A stretch of 64,000 nucleotides of DNA from Planctomycetota bacterium (GCA_023954375.1 JAMLIC010000027.1:1-64000); one strand, 5' to 3'. Shown: positions 1 through 8,058, counted from the first letter of the stretch. Numbers and translations are program-made. Notes: generated by a model from the letters alone, not told the origin.

Positions 1-252
1 CCCCCGGGCTCGCTTGTGGTGTCCTCCCCTGGTCCCCCCCCCGTGGCGGCGGGGGGCGGCGGGGGCGCGCCCCCCCCGGGCCGGGGCCCCGGCGGGCGTC
101 GGCGCGGGCGCCGGCGCGCGGCGCAGGAGCTCGGGCGAGAGGCCGCGGCGGCGCAGGACGTCGCGGGCCATGGGGGTGAGGATCGCCCCCTCCGGGAGCA
201 CCGGCTCCCCGGGCCCGGCGACGTCGGCTGCGGTCACGAGCGGTCGCGCCAT
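1..252 (-). CDS. N-terminal part of a gene cut by the left edge; EutQ/PduL-type leader motif
   Basis: The minus-strand reading frame is open from an ATG at 252 to the edge (84 codons seen). The first 45 residues contain LVTAADV, then GAILTPMARDVLRRRGL. A short 'ITAEDV ... ILTPxARDxxxxxGI' leader of this kind is found at the start of EutQ-like and other bacterial-microcompartment-associated proteins. It is followed here by a long Pro/Ala linker, where the sequence ends. A TACGCT hexamer at 264-259 lies six bases before the ATG and no Shine-Dalgarno is visible, so a leaderless start is likely. The catalytic domain is outside the window, so the family assignment rests on this leader alone and is tentative. 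The gene is divergent from hbd. Confidence 0.5.
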   Translation of the reverse strand, partial: MARPLVTAADVAGPGEPVLPEGAILTPMARDVLRRRGLSPELLRRAPAPAPTPAGAPARGGRAPAAPRRHGGGTRGGHHKRARG

Positions 253-394
253 GCGCGGAGCGTAAGCCGGGGCGCGGGCGCGGGCAACCGGGAGGCGCCG
301 GCGGCCGGATCCCTGGTGCATCCGTCATCGGTGTGGTTTCATCCCGACCCCCCCGCGGCGCCCCGGCGCGCCGCGTCGCTGCAGAGGAGTCGCG

Positions 395-1252
395 ATGAAG
401 CAGAAGGTGGGCGTCCTGGGCTGCGGGCTCATGGGCGCCGGCATCGTCGAGGTGTGCATCAAGAGCGGGCACCCCACGGTCGTGCGCGAGGTGAACCAGC
501 AGTTCCTCGACCGCGGCCTGAAGCGCATCGACGACTCCATGGAGCGGGCCATCCAGAAGGGCAAGCTCACGCAGGCCGAGCGCGACGCCGCGCGCGGCCG
601 CCTGAGCGCCACGACCGACTTCGAGCCGCTGGCCGACTGCGACATCATCGTCGAGGCGATCACCGAGGACCGCGCGGCCAAGGCCGACCTCTGGAAGCAG
701 GTGGCGAGGGTGGCCCGGCCGGGCAGCCTGCGGGCGACCAACACGTCGTCGATCCCGCTCTCGTCCCTGGCCCCGCACTCGGGCGACCCGACGCGGTTCA
801 TCGGTTTGCACTTCATGAACCCCGTCCCGGTGATGAAGCTGGTCGAGATCGTGCGCGGGATCGAGTCGACCGACGCCGCGATCGCCGAGGGCCAGGCCTT
901 CGTCGAGGGGCTGGGCAAGACCACGATCCTGGCCAAGGACACGCCGGGCTTCGTCATCAACGTCCTCCTCGTCCCCTACCTGTGCGAGGCGGTGCGCCTG
1001 CTCGAGCACGGCGTGGCGACCAAGGAGGACATCGACAAGGGCATGAAGCTCGGCTGCGGCATGCCCATGGGCCCGATCGAGCTGCTCGACTTCGTCGGCG
1101 TCGACACGACGCTGGCGATCGCCGACGTCCTGTTCGACGAGTTCGGCGACCCGAAGTACGCCGCCCCGCCGCTGCTCCGCCGCATGGTCGAGAGCGGCTT
1201 CATGGGCAAGAAGTGCGGGCGCGGCTTCTACGACTACGGAGGTGGCAAGTGA
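395..1252 (+). CDS. hbd: 3-hydroxybutyryl-CoA dehydrogenase
   Basis: NAD(P)-dependent oxidoreductase that interconverts 3-hydroxybutyryl-CoA and acetoacetyl-CoA in the cytoplasm. The 285-residue length is typical. The Rossmann fold opens with GCGLMG at residues 9-14. The family's catalytic residues are in place: Ser in TNTSS around 118, His139 in GLHFMNP, Glu151, and Asn189 in PGFVIN. The C-terminal helical domain ends with the usual GxGFYDY. The ATG at 395 follows a GAGGAG ribosome site at 385-389. The stop overlaps the GTG of the next gene. With crt and thl downstream it forms the core of an acetyl-CoA/crotonyl-CoA module (beta-oxidation, butyrate or polyhydroxybutyrate metabolism). The direction of flux cannot be read from the sequence. 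Confidence 0.95.
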   Translation: MKQKVGVLGCGLMGAGIVEVCIKSGHPTVVREVNQQFLDRGLKRIDDSMERAIQKGKLTQAERDAARGRLSATTDFEPLADCDIIVEAITEDRAAKADLWKQVARVARPGSLRATNTSSIPLSSLAPHSGDPTRFIGLHFMNPVPVMKLVEIVRGIESTDAAIAEGQAFVEGLGKTTILAKDTPGFVINVLLVPYLCEAVRLLEHGVATKEDIDKGMKLGCGMPMGPIELLDFVGVDTTLAIADVLFDEFGDPKYAAPPLLRRMVESGFMGKKCGRGFYDYGGGK

Positions 1253-2274
1253 CGAGGTCCTTCACCGCGCTCGCGGCGGCGCTGCTCCTGGCCGTCGGCC
1301 CGGCGGCCGCCCAGGACGCGCCGCTCCCGGCGGCCGGCCCGCTCCAGCTCACGGCGGCGCTCGACGCGGCCGAGGTCGAGGTCGGCGGGGCGATCGGGCT
1401 CACGGTGACGCTCAAGAACACCGGCCAGGAGCCGGTCGAGGTCATGGGGGTCGAGGGCGGGGCGCTGTTCGAGGACCGCGCCGTCGTCTCGTTCGACATC
1501 CAGCTCGACGACGGCAAGGTGTTCACCGTCAGCCGCATCCACCCGCGCGCCGAGGCGCCGCGCACCGACTGGCCGCGCGCCACGCTGAAGCCCGGCGAGG
1601 CGGCCGAGCTGAAGGTCTCGCTGCCGGCGCTCACCGCGGGCGCGTGGCACATCACCGCCGGCTACCGCCGCGGGACGGACAAGGCGCTGGCCGCGCCCAA
1701 GGTGACCGCCCAGGTCAAGCCGACGGCGCAGGGCGCCACCGACGTCGAGGTGACCATGCTCACGAGCATGGGCCCGATCCGCATGCGGCTCCTCCCGCGC
1801 GAGGCGCTGGGCACGAGCCTGAACTTCGCCCGGCTGGCCACGCAGGGGGTGGTCCTCGAGGACGGCCGGCGGCGCGCCCGCTTCTACGACGGGCTGACCT
1901 TCCACCGCGTGATCCCCGGCTTCATGGTCCAGGGCGGCTGCCCGCAGGGCAACGGCCTCGGCGGCCCCGGCTACAACCTGCCGGCCGAGTTCGCCGAGCA
2001 GCCGGTGAAGGACGAGCTCAAGCACGTGCCCGGGCGGGTGTCCATGGCGCGCGCCGGCCACAACGACTCGGCCGGCTGCCAGTTCTTCATCTGCGTCGGC
2101 GAGCCGTCGCACCTCGACGGGCAGTACACGGTCTTCGGCGAGGTCACGCGCGGCCTCGACGTGGCGAAGGCGATCGCCGGCGTCGAGACGATCGCCGACT
2201 CGGAGCGCAGCCGGCCGGCGGAGACCGTGCGCATCATCAGCGTGCGGCTCGCGCCGGCGCCTACGCGCTCCTGA
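1249..2274 (+). CDS. secreted cyclophilin-type peptidyl-prolyl isomerase with N-terminal beta domain
   Basis: This 341-residue protein starts at a GTG overlapping the hbd stop (GTGA), with GGAGG eleven bases upstream. Residues 1-22 are a signal peptide ending in AAAQD. Residues about 30-155 form a beta-rich domain of the kind seen in bacterial surface and Ig-like proteins. Residues about 166-335 are a cyclophilin: FHRVIPGFMVQGG at 218-230 carries the catalytic Arg220, and QFFI at 278 is the substrate pocket. It should catalyse cis-trans isomerisation of Xaa-Pro bonds outside the cytoplasm. The surrounding CoA-metabolism genes do not explain its place in this run of genes. The N-terminal domain may bind clients or peptidoglycan, but that is inference. 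Confidence 0.88.
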   Translation: MTRSFTALAAALLLAVGPAAAQDAPLPAAGPLQLTAALDAAEVEVGGAIGLTVTLKNTGQEPVEVMGVEGGALFEDRAVVSFDIQLDDGKVFTVSRIHPRAEAPRTDWPRATLKPGEAAELKVSLPALTAGAWHITAGYRRGTDKALAAPKVTAQVKPTAQGATDVEVTMLTSMGPIRMRLLPREALGTSLNFARLATQGVVLEDGRRRARFYDGLTFHRVIPGFMVQGGCPQGNGLGGPGYNLPAEFAEQPVKDELKHVPGRVSMARAGHNDSAGCQFFICVGEPSHLDGQYTVFGEVTRGLDVAKAIAGVETIADSERSRPAETVRIISVRLAPAPTRS

Positions 2275-2294
2275 TCGGTTCCTGGCGAGTCAAA

Positions 2295-2376
2295 GGCAGG
2301 TCACGGAGACCACGAGGTGAACGGAGGGCACGGAGAGCTCCGTGACCTCCGTTCACCTCCGTGTCCTCCGTGACCT
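2295..2376. repeat. long palindromic repeat of the 'TEDTEDTE' (CACGGAGGACACGGAG) family, copy 1
   Basis: An imperfect inverted repeat of about 40 bases per arm separates the two isomerase genes. The left arm begins CAGGTCACGGAGACCACGAG, and the right arm is nearly its reverse complement with a one-base gap and a few substitutions. Short CACGGAG units recur inside each arm. When translated, such repeats give the spurious 'TEDTEDTE' peptides common in Planctomycetota, Acidobacteriota and Chloroflexota genomes. A second copy lies at 30759-30845. Transcribed, the repeat would fold into a very long hairpin and could act as a terminator. Confidence 0.8.
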
Positions 2377-2458
2377 GTCTTCTCTTCTCGGGCGACGGGA
2401 GGCCCCCCCTCCCCTTGCCTCCCCGGTTAGACTCCCGCCTCCCTGAAGGAGGCCCCCC

Positions 2459-2935
2459 ATGCCCGAGACCCGCGCCCGCCTCAGCACCGACCTGGGCGAC
2501 ATCGTCATCCGCTTCTTCCCCGAGGTCGCCCCGAACCACGTGGCGAACTTCCAGGACCTCGCGAAGCGCGGCTGGTACGACGGGAAGATCTTTCACCGGA
2601 TCATCCCCAACTTCATGATCCAGGGCGGGTCCGCGACGGGCGACGGCACGGGCAGCCACCCCGACGGCAAGCGCCTCAAGGCCGAGTTCAACGACAAGCT
2701 CCACGTCCCGGGCGCCGTCTCGGCGGCCCGCACGAGCGACCCCGACAGCGCCACGACGCAGTTCTTCATCTGCCACGGCAAGCACTCGGCCTTCCTCGAC
2801 CGGCAGTACACGGTCTTCGGCGAGGTCGTCTCCGGCATGGACGTGGTGGACAAGATCGTCAACGCCCCCAAGGGCGCGAACGACCGGCCGAACGCCCCCG
2901 TGGCCATGAAGAAGGTCACGCTGGAGGAGGCGTGA
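2459..2935 (+). CDS. ppiB: cytoplasmic cyclophilin-type peptidyl-prolyl isomerase
   Basis: This 158-residue stand-alone cyclophilin has no signal peptide, so it should act in the cytoplasm. Catalytic Arg47 lies in FHRIIPNFMIQGG (45-57) and Gln101 begins QFFICHG. The ATG follows a strong GAAGGAGG at 2445-2452. A TAGACT -10-like element is at 2428-2433, so a promoter of its own is likely after the palindromic repeat. Its stop overlaps the GTG start of crt, implying translational coupling. The paralogous domain in the upstream secreted isomerase shares the same core motifs, which may indicate local duplication. Confidence 0.92.
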   Translation: MPETRARLSTDLGDIVIRFFPEVAPNHVANFQDLAKRGWYDGKIFHRIIPNFMIQGGSATGDGTGSHPDGKRLKAEFNDKLHVPGAVSAARTSDPDSATTQFFICHGKHSAFLDRQYTVFGEVVSGMDVVDKIVNAPKGANDRPNAPVAMKKVTLEEA

Positions 2936-3723
2936 GCGCGGGCGAGCGCCGCGTCCGGCTGGACCTCGACGGGTCGGTCGCGACGATCACGATCGATCGG
3001 GAGAAGGCCCTCAACGCCCTCGACGCGCAGACGATCGACGAGCTCGCGGAGGTCGTCGCCCAGGTGGCCGGCAACCCCGAGGCGCGCGGCGCGATCCTCA
3101 CCGGCGGGGGCGAGAAGGCCTTCGTCGCCGGCGCCGACCTCAAGCAGCTGGCCGAGGTGCGCCGCCAGGGCGGCGGGCGCGACCTCGCCCGCCGCGGCCA
3201 GGCGGTCCTGCGGGCGATCGAGACCCTCCGGAAGCCGGTCATCGCCTGCGTCAACGGCTTCGCCCTCGGCGGCGGGCTCGAGCTCGCGCTCGCCTGCCAC
3301 TTCCGCTACGCCACGGCGCGGGCGAAGCTCGGCCTGCCCGAGGTGGGCCTCGGCCTGCTCCCGGGCTACGGCGGGACGCAGCGGCTGCCCCGCCTCGTCG
3401 GGCGCGGGCTGGCCACGGAGCTCGTGCTCACCGGCGACCCGATCGACGCCGCCGAGGCCCTGCGGATCGGCCTCGTGAACCGGGTGTTCGAGGCGAAGCC
3501 CGACATGCTCGAGGCCGCCGCGAAGACGCTCCGGACCATCGCCAGCCGGGGCCCTCGGGCGATCGGCCTGGCGCTCGAGGCGCTCGACCGGGGCGCCGAC
3601 CGCGACCTGCGCGACGCGCTCGAGGTCGAGGCCGACCTGTTCGGCCAGGCGTGCAACGACGAGGAGTCGGGCGAGGGCGTGGCCGCGTTCCTGGAGAAGC
3701 GGGCGCCGGCGTTCAAGGTCTGA
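2932..3723 (+). CDS. crt: enoyl-CoA hydratase / crotonase
   Basis: Reversible hydration of enoyl-CoA (crotonyl-CoA) to the 3-hydroxyacyl-CoA. The 263-residue crotonase fold shows the oxyanion-hole segments AFVAGADLKQL (64-73) and NGFALGGGLEL (108-118). Both catalytic glutamates are present: Glu137 in GLPEVGLG and Glu163 in ATELVLTG. GLLPGYGGTQRLPRLVG is also canonical. The GTG start at 2932 overlaps the ppiB stop, with GGAGGAGG directly upstream. Together with hbd and thl it supplies three consecutive steps of short-chain acyl-CoA metabolism. Confidence 0.93.
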   Translation: MSAGERRVRLDLDGSVATITIDREKALNALDAQTIDELAEVVAQVAGNPEARGAILTGGGEKAFVAGADLKQLAEVRRQGGGRDLARRGQAVLRAIETLRKPVIACVNGFALGGGLELALACHFRYATARAKLGLPEVGLGLLPGYGGTQRLPRLVGRGLATELVLTGDPIDAAEALRIGLVNRVFEAKPDMLEAAAKTLRTIASRGPRAIGLALEALDRGADRDLRDALEVEADLFGQACNDEESGEGVAAFLEKRAPAFKV

Positions 3724-3808
3724 GCGCGCCCGCCTCCCAGGGCGCGGCGCCGCGCAGTAAGCTAGCGGTCCGGTCCGCGGTCGGGTCGAAGACACGGAGG
3801 AGAGTTCG

Positions 3809-4990
3809 ATGCGCGAGGTGGTGATCTGCGCCGGGGCCCGCACCCCCATGGCCGAGTACTGCGGCACGCCCGGGTTCGGGCTCCTGGCCGACCTCTCGGC
3901 CATCGAGCTGGGGGCCATCAGCGCCAAGGCGGCCCTCGAGCGGGCCAAGGTCGCGCCGCGCCGGGTCGACCACGTGGTCTACGGCAACGCCCTGCAGACG
4001 TCGGTCGACGCCATCTACGGCGCGCGCCACGTCGGCCTCAAGGCGGGCGTCCCGATCGAGACCCCGGCCCTGACCGTGAACCGGCTCTGCGGCTCCGGCA
4101 TCGAGGCGATCGCCCAGGCCATGCGCCTGATCCAGCTCCGCGAGGCCGACGTCGTCCTCGCCGGCGGCATGGAGAGCATGAGCCAGGCGCCGTTCGTCGT
4201 CCGCGGCATGCGCGCCGGCGCCCGCTTCGGCCGGCCGGTCGCGTTCGAGGACCTGCTCTTCGAGTCGCTCAAGGACCCCATGTGCGGCCTGTTCATGGCC
4301 CAGACGGCCGAGGCGCTGGCGCGCAAGTACTCGATCTCGCGCGAGGCCCAGGACGACTTCGCCTGGCGCTCCATGCAGCTGGGGCTCCAGGCCACCGAGG
4401 CCGGCACCTTCCGCGAGGAGATCGTCGCCGTCGAGACGAAGAAGACGCGCGTGACCCGCGACGACCACGTCAAGCCCGACAGCACGCGCGAGAAGCTGTC
4501 GAAGCTCCCCGGCGCGTTCGGCCCGGAGGGGACGGTCACGGCCGCCAACGCCAGCGGGATCGTCGACGGCGCCGCGTCGGTCGTCGTCGCCGCCGCGGAC
4601 GTCGCCGAGAAGGAGGGGCTGCCCGTCCTGGCCACGATCCAGTCGGTGGCCACGGTCGGCGTCGACCCGCAGTACATGGGGATCGGCCCCGCCCCGGCGA
4701 TCCGCGAGGTGTGCAAGCGCGCCGGCCGCTCGCTCGAGTCGGTCGACCTGTTCGAGATCAACGAGGCCTTCGCCGCGCAGTACCTCGCCGTCGAGAAGGA
4801 GCTGGGCCTGAACCGCGACAAGGTGAACGTCAACGGGGGCGCCATCGCGATCGGGCACCCGCTCGGCGCGACGGGCACGCGGATCACGCTGACGCTGGCG
4901 CTCGAGCTCAAGCGCCGCGGCGCGAAGTTCGGCATCGCCTCCGCCTGCATCGGCGGCGGGCAGGGGATCGCCATCTCCCTCTCGGTGTGA
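3809..4990 (+). CDS. acetyl-CoA acetyltransferase (thiolase)
   Basis: Condenses two acetyl-CoA to acetoacetyl-CoA or performs the reverse thiolysis. The 393-residue length is normal. Nucleophile Cys94 lies in NRLCGSG, His350 in IAIGHPLGATG, and the second cysteine, Cys380, in CIGGGQG. The ATG follows GGAGGAG at 3796-3802. The 85-base gap after crt leaves room for its own promoter. Directly after the stop codon a 200-base dispersed repeat begins. Biosynthetic and degradative thiolases cannot be separated by sequence alone; the neighbours favour a C4-CoA role. Confidence 0.94.
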   Translation: MREVVICAGARTPMAEYCGTPGFGLLADLSAIELGAISAKAALERAKVAPRRVDHVVYGNALQTSVDAIYGARHVGLKAGVPIETPALTVNRLCGSGIEAIAQAMRLIQLREADVVLAGGMESMSQAPFVVRGMRAGARFGRPVAFEDLLFESLKDPMCGLFMAQTAEALARKYSISREAQDDFAWRSMQLGLQATEAGTFREEIVAVETKKTRVTRDDHVKPDSTREKLSKLPGAFGPEGTVTAANASGIVDGAASVVVAAADVAEKEGLPVLATIQSVATVGVDPQYMGIGPAPAIREVCKRAGRSLESVDLFEINEAFAAQYLAVEKELGLNRDKVNVNGGAIAIGHPLGATGTRITLTLALELKRRGAKFGIASACIGGGQGIAISLSV

Positions 4991-5192
4991 TCGCGGCTGC
5001 GGCCGAGGATGGCGGGCGCTGCGGGGCGGCGGGGGGGGGGCCCGCCTGCGTCGGCCCCGACCGCTCAGGCTCGGTCGGCGGCCAGGAGGCCGCCTTCCCT
5101 CGCCTTCGCGCCGCATCGCCTCGCCCTCCTCGGCCTCGCCTGAGGCTCCGGCTGCGAACGCCCGGGGTGGTGTGCTCGGAGGCAGGTCGGCG
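4989..5192 (+). repeat. dispersed intergenic repeat, copy 1 (about 200 bp)
   Basis: Begins within the thl stop codon with GATCGCGGCTGCGGCCGA and ends near GGCAGGTCGGCG. It matches 34641-34841 along its whole length, roughly 85% by eye, in the same orientation and at the same place relative to a stop codon. It contains small perfect hairpins such as GGCGGCC-AGGA-GGCCGCC and GCCTCGCCTGAGGC. It encodes no recognisable protein. It could be a non-autonomous mobile repeat or a structured 3' element. Confidence 0.8.
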
Positions 5193-5274
5193 GGTCCTGT
5201 GCTGTCTGTCGGGAGGGGCCGGCGGGCGTGGGGCGCAAAGCTGAGGTGGCGGCGGGGCGCGGCCTGCTACGCCC

Positions 5275-5382
5275 CGCCGATCCGGGCGGTCTGCGCCCGC
5301 CGATCCGGGCGGTCTGCGCCCGCCGATCCGGGCGGTCTGCGCCCGTTGATCCGGGCGGTCTGCGCCCGCTGATGTGGGCGGG
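5275..5382. repeat. tandem repeat, 23-bp unit, four full copies plus a partial
   Basis: Units start at 5275, 5298, 5321 and 5344 with core GATCCGGGCGGTCTGCG; the fourth has TT for CC and a degenerate fifth starts at 5367. There are no spacers, so it is not a CRISPR. The rest of 5193-5491 holds no gene. A TAGACT -10-like element at 5465-5470 probably serves the STAS gene. Confidence 0.9.
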
Positions 5383-5491
5383 TCGGGGCGGTGTGGTCAC
5401 ATGTGGCGGTGAGCCCCCGTCCGAGTTGGTGGGCGGGCCCCTGTCCGAGTCGGAGGCCAGCGCCTAGACTCCGGGGGTCGGGGAGGGCCTC

Positions 5492-5860
5492 GTGGAGCTG
5501 CTCACCATCTCGGAGCGCCCGGTCGACGGGGTCGCGGACGGGGTCCTGCTGTCCCCGGCGGGGCAGATGCGCGCCCGCGGGGGGGAGGCCTTCCGCGCCC
5601 ACGTCGACGCCCTCCTCGAACGGGCGCCGACGGCGCTGATCATCGACCTGGGCCGGACGGAGTCGATCGACAGCGCGGGCGTCGGCTACCTGCTCCGGGT
5701 CCACGACGCCCTCGCCGCCCAGGGGGCACCCCTGGCGCTGGCCGCGCCGTCGGCGGGCGTGCGCGTCGTGCTCGACTCGATCGGGCTGACCGAGTTCTTC
5801 ACCGTCTGCGAGAGCGTCGCGGACGCCGAGGCGGAGGTCCGGGCCCGCACCGGCAGCTGA
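5492..5860 (+). CDS. STAS-domain protein, anti-sigma-factor-antagonist type
   Basis: A single 122-residue STAS domain like SpoIIAA/RsbV. The signature is IDSAGVGYLL with Ser61 at the position phosphorylated by partner kinases. The GTG start has GGAGG six bases upstream. In the family the unphosphorylated form binds an anti-sigma kinase and releases sigma factor. No HATPase anti-sigma kinase is adjacent, so its partner is unknown. The gene is convergent with ssrA. Confidence 0.8.
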   Translation: MELLTISERPVDGVADGVLLSPAGQMRARGGEAFRAHVDALLERAPTALIIDLGRTESIDSAGVGYLLRVHDALAAQGAPLALAAPSAGVRVVLDSIGLTEFFTVCESVADAEAEVRARTGS

Positions 5861-5955
5861 CCCGACCCTGCGCAGGAGCGGTACGGGAGCGGCGGGCGGA
5901 CCCCTTGAACAGCGAGCGCTCGAACAGCGAGCGGCAGGCTGCCTCCGGAACGCGC

Positions 5956-5984
5956 GAGGCCCGCGCCTGGTGGGCGCGGGCCTC
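5956..5984 (-). terminator. stem-loop downstream of ssrA
   Basis: A perfect 12-bp stem (5956-5967 with 5973-5984) and a five-base loop lie 14 bases beyond the tmRNA 3' end. There is no clear T-run on either strand, so it may be a processing or barrier structure as well as a terminator. It also lies about 95 bases after the STAS stop and could serve both convergent genes. Confidence 0.6.
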
Positions 5985-5997
5985 GTCGCTCGGTCTC

Positions 5998-6348
5998 TGG
6001 AGGCGCCGGGAGTCGAACCCGGGTCCCGAAGTCGTTCCATCAAGGCGTCTACGTGCGTAGCCCGCAGAGGGTCTCGCCTCCGGGTCCCTGCGGACCAGAC
6101 CCGGGGAGGCCAGCCTCAGTGTTTTCTCGCCTCTTCCCCCTGAGACGCAGGGTCGAGACCAGCCCACCTTGTGGCCTCCACTCGTCGCCCCGTGGGCGGG
6201 GGCTCCGGGGAGGGCTGCTTATTTAATTAAGCAGCGAGCGCGTACTGCGTGTTGGCAGATAGCGTTTTTCCGGGGGTTTTACGAGGCCACCCGGAGACCT
6301 CGACACGCAACCTTGACTTTCCGACCCGGTCGATACCGTACCGCCCCC
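5998..6348 (-). ncRNA. ssrA: transfer-messenger RNA (tmRNA)
   Basis: The 351-base tmRNA has a tRNA-like acceptor stem: GGGGGCG at 6348-6342 pairs with CGCCUCC at 6005-5999, with discriminator A at 5998. The 3' CCA is not encoded. The T-arm GGGTTCGACTCCC and the conserved 5' segment CGGTATCGACCGGG are present. The tag reading frame runs from resume codon GCC at 6256 to TAA at 6229-6227 and encodes ANTQYALAA, with the usual ALAA protease signal. With SmpB it rescues stalled ribosomes and marks the nascent chain for proteolysis. The gene lies 18 bases downstream of the membrane-protein gene and two genes downstream of smpB. Confidence 0.97.
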
Positions 6349-6361
6349 CTTTCGACCCGCA

Positions 6362-6367
6362 TTCTAT
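6362..6367 (-). promoter_or_regulatory. candidate -10 element for ssrA inside the end of the upstream gene
   Basis: TAGAAT on the minus strand (6367-6362) overlaps the TGA stop of the membrane-protein gene (6369-6367), 14 bases before the mature tmRNA end. No good -35 hexamer is visible at the usual spacing. The same TAGAAT motif precedes other genes here, which supports its being a real promoter element. Confidence 0.45.
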
Positions 6368-8058
6368 CACCTGGCGAGCTCGCCCGCCCGACGGGCGACG
6401 CGGCGCTCCAGCGCCTCGTCGTCGAGCCCGGCGTGGCGGCGCTGCAGGTCGAGGCGGCGCAGCTCCTCGAGCGACCCGGCCGCCTCGATCGCCCGCGCGA
6501 GCTGCCGCACGATCACCCGGCGCCGCAGGGCGTCCGGGCCGACCCGCGCCAGCTGCAGGGCCGCGTGTCCGCCGACCAGGAGCGGCAGCGCGAGCGCCAC
6601 GGCGTAGGCCCGGCGCGGCGCCGCCGGCGCAAGCGCGCGGAGCGCCAGCGCCGCGAGGACGGTGACCGCGACGCCGCCCAGGAGCGCCGCCGCGAGCGGG
6701 TGGGGGGCGGGCCCCAGGATGACGAGCTCGAGGCCGCGCGCGCGCAGGCCGAGCCACCAGGCGGCGTCGAACGTGGTCCAGACGTCGCGCCCCCACTCGC
6801 TCGTGGCCCCGAGCCCGGCGCAGGCGACGCTCGCGCCGATCACCCAGGGGCCGAGGCGGCCGAGCAGGGCCAGCCCGGCCGGGAGGCCCAGGGCGAGGAA
6901 CGGCAGCGCGGCGGCGGCGTAGCGCGCGCCGAACGACTGGCCGGCCGCCCAGTCGTCGTGGCGGGCGGCGTTGGCGAGGAGCGTCAGGGCGGCGACCCCC
7001 AGGGCCACGGCGTGCGGGGCGCTCCGCCGCCGCGTCGCCGCGACGAGGCCGGCCAGGCCGACGAGCGCCGCGGGCTGGGTGACGAGGAGCCCCCGCCGCT
7101 CCCCGAGCAGCAGGGCCAGCAGCACGTCCGGCCGCGGCACGGTGAAGCCCCAGGCGCCGTCCGCCACGATCGTCCGGGTCGTCTGGTCGGCGTGATGATC
7201 GTAGGGCGTGCGCCAGGGCGCCCCGAAGCACGCCGCGTGGTAGGCCCCGACCAGCGCGGCGAACGGCAGGCCTCCCAGGCAGAACGCCCCGGCGCCCCGG
7301 ACGCCGCCGCGGAGCGCGGCGAGCGCCAGGAGGCCCGCGGCCTGCAGCCCGGCGCTGTAGTCGCACGCGACGGCCCACCCGGCGAGGGCGCCCGCCGCGG
7401 CGAAGCGCCCGCGCCCGGGCCCCCGCGGCAGGAGCAGCGCCAGCGCCCCCGCCAGGAGCGCGACCACCAGGGCGTGGGCGTAGAGGCGCGCGGCGAAGGG
7501 CAGGGCGATCGTGCCCACGCCGAAGGCGGCCGCCGTCAGGGTGGCCGCGTCCGGGGCCGCGCCGGTCGCCAGGGCGGCCCGCCGCACGGCCACCGCCGCG
7601 ACCGCCAGCGGGAGGCCGGCGCCGAGGATCGTCAGGGCCAGCCGCAGCCCCGCCTCCGGCAGGAGCGCCCGCCCGACCACGTGCGCGGGCAGGAGCGTGA
7701 ACGCGAGCCCCGGCGCCCCGCCCGCGTAGTAGTGCCCCGGGCCGGCGCGCGTGCCCGCGTCGACGGGCGCCGCGCCGGCCGCGACGGCCGCCGGGTCGGG
7801 CGCGGGCGCGCCCGCGGGCGGCACGTAGGCGAGGTCGACCATCCCCGGCGCGTGCGGGTCGATCGCCAGGCGGCCGGCGGCCAGGGCGTCGAGCAGGGCC
7901 AGCGTGCGGCGCTCGTTGTGGCCCGGCGCGTGGTGGGCGAGGGCGGCGGCCACGAGCAGCAGCGCGAGCGCGAGGCGCCCCTCGGTCCGGCGCCGGGCGG
8001 CCGGCGGCTCCGGGGCGTCGTCGAAGGCCGGCCCGCGCTCCGCCCCGGCGTCGCTCAG
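6367..8058 (-). CDS. multi-pass membrane protein, GT39/PMT-like (GT-C) glycosyltransferase-type
   Basis: About 563 residues with about ten hydrophobic segments. The N-terminal region GHNERRTLALLDALAAG, then GHYYAGGAPGLAFTLLP, matches the first loop of GT-C enzymes of the protein-mannosyltransferase type, which use lipid-linked sugars at the outer face of the membrane. The frame overlaps the smpB stop, and no ATG, GTG or TTG lies near the junction. The best start is a CTG at 8058-8056 with GGGAGGG upstream; the next option, a GTG, would remove part of the first membrane helix. The acceptor and sugar are unknown. The gene sits between smpB and ssrA and is probably co-transcribed with smpB. Confidence 0.65.
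   Translation of the reverse strand: MSDAGAERGPAFDDAPEPPAARRRTEGRLALALLLVAAALAHHAPGHNERRTLALLDALAAGRLAIDPHAPGMVDLAYVPPAGAPAPDPAAVAAGAAPVDAGTRAGPGHYYAGGAPGLAFTLLPAHVVGRALLPEAGLRLALTILGAGLPLAVAAVAVRRAALATGAAPDAATLTAAAFGVGTIALPFAARLYAHALVVALLAGALALLLPRGPGRGRFAAAGALAGWAVACDYSAGLQAAGLLALAALRGGVRGAGAFCLGGLPFAALVGAYHAACFGAPWRTPYDHHADQTTRTIVADGAWGFTVPRPDVLLALLLGERRGLLVTQPAALVGLAGLVAATRRRSAPHAVALGVAALTLLANAARHDDWAAGQSFGARYAAAALPFLALGLPAGLALLGRLGPWVIGASVACAGLGATSEWGRDVWTTFDAAWWLGLRARGLELVILGPAPHPLAAALLGGVAVTVLAALALRALAPAAPRRAYAVALALPLLVGGHAALQLARVGPDALRRRVIVRQLARAIEAAGSLEELRRLDLQRRHAGLDDEALERRVARRAGELAR

Noticed and set aside
5275..5382. CRISPR-like array
   Set aside because: The 23-bp units are directly contiguous, without spacers, and no cas genes are present.
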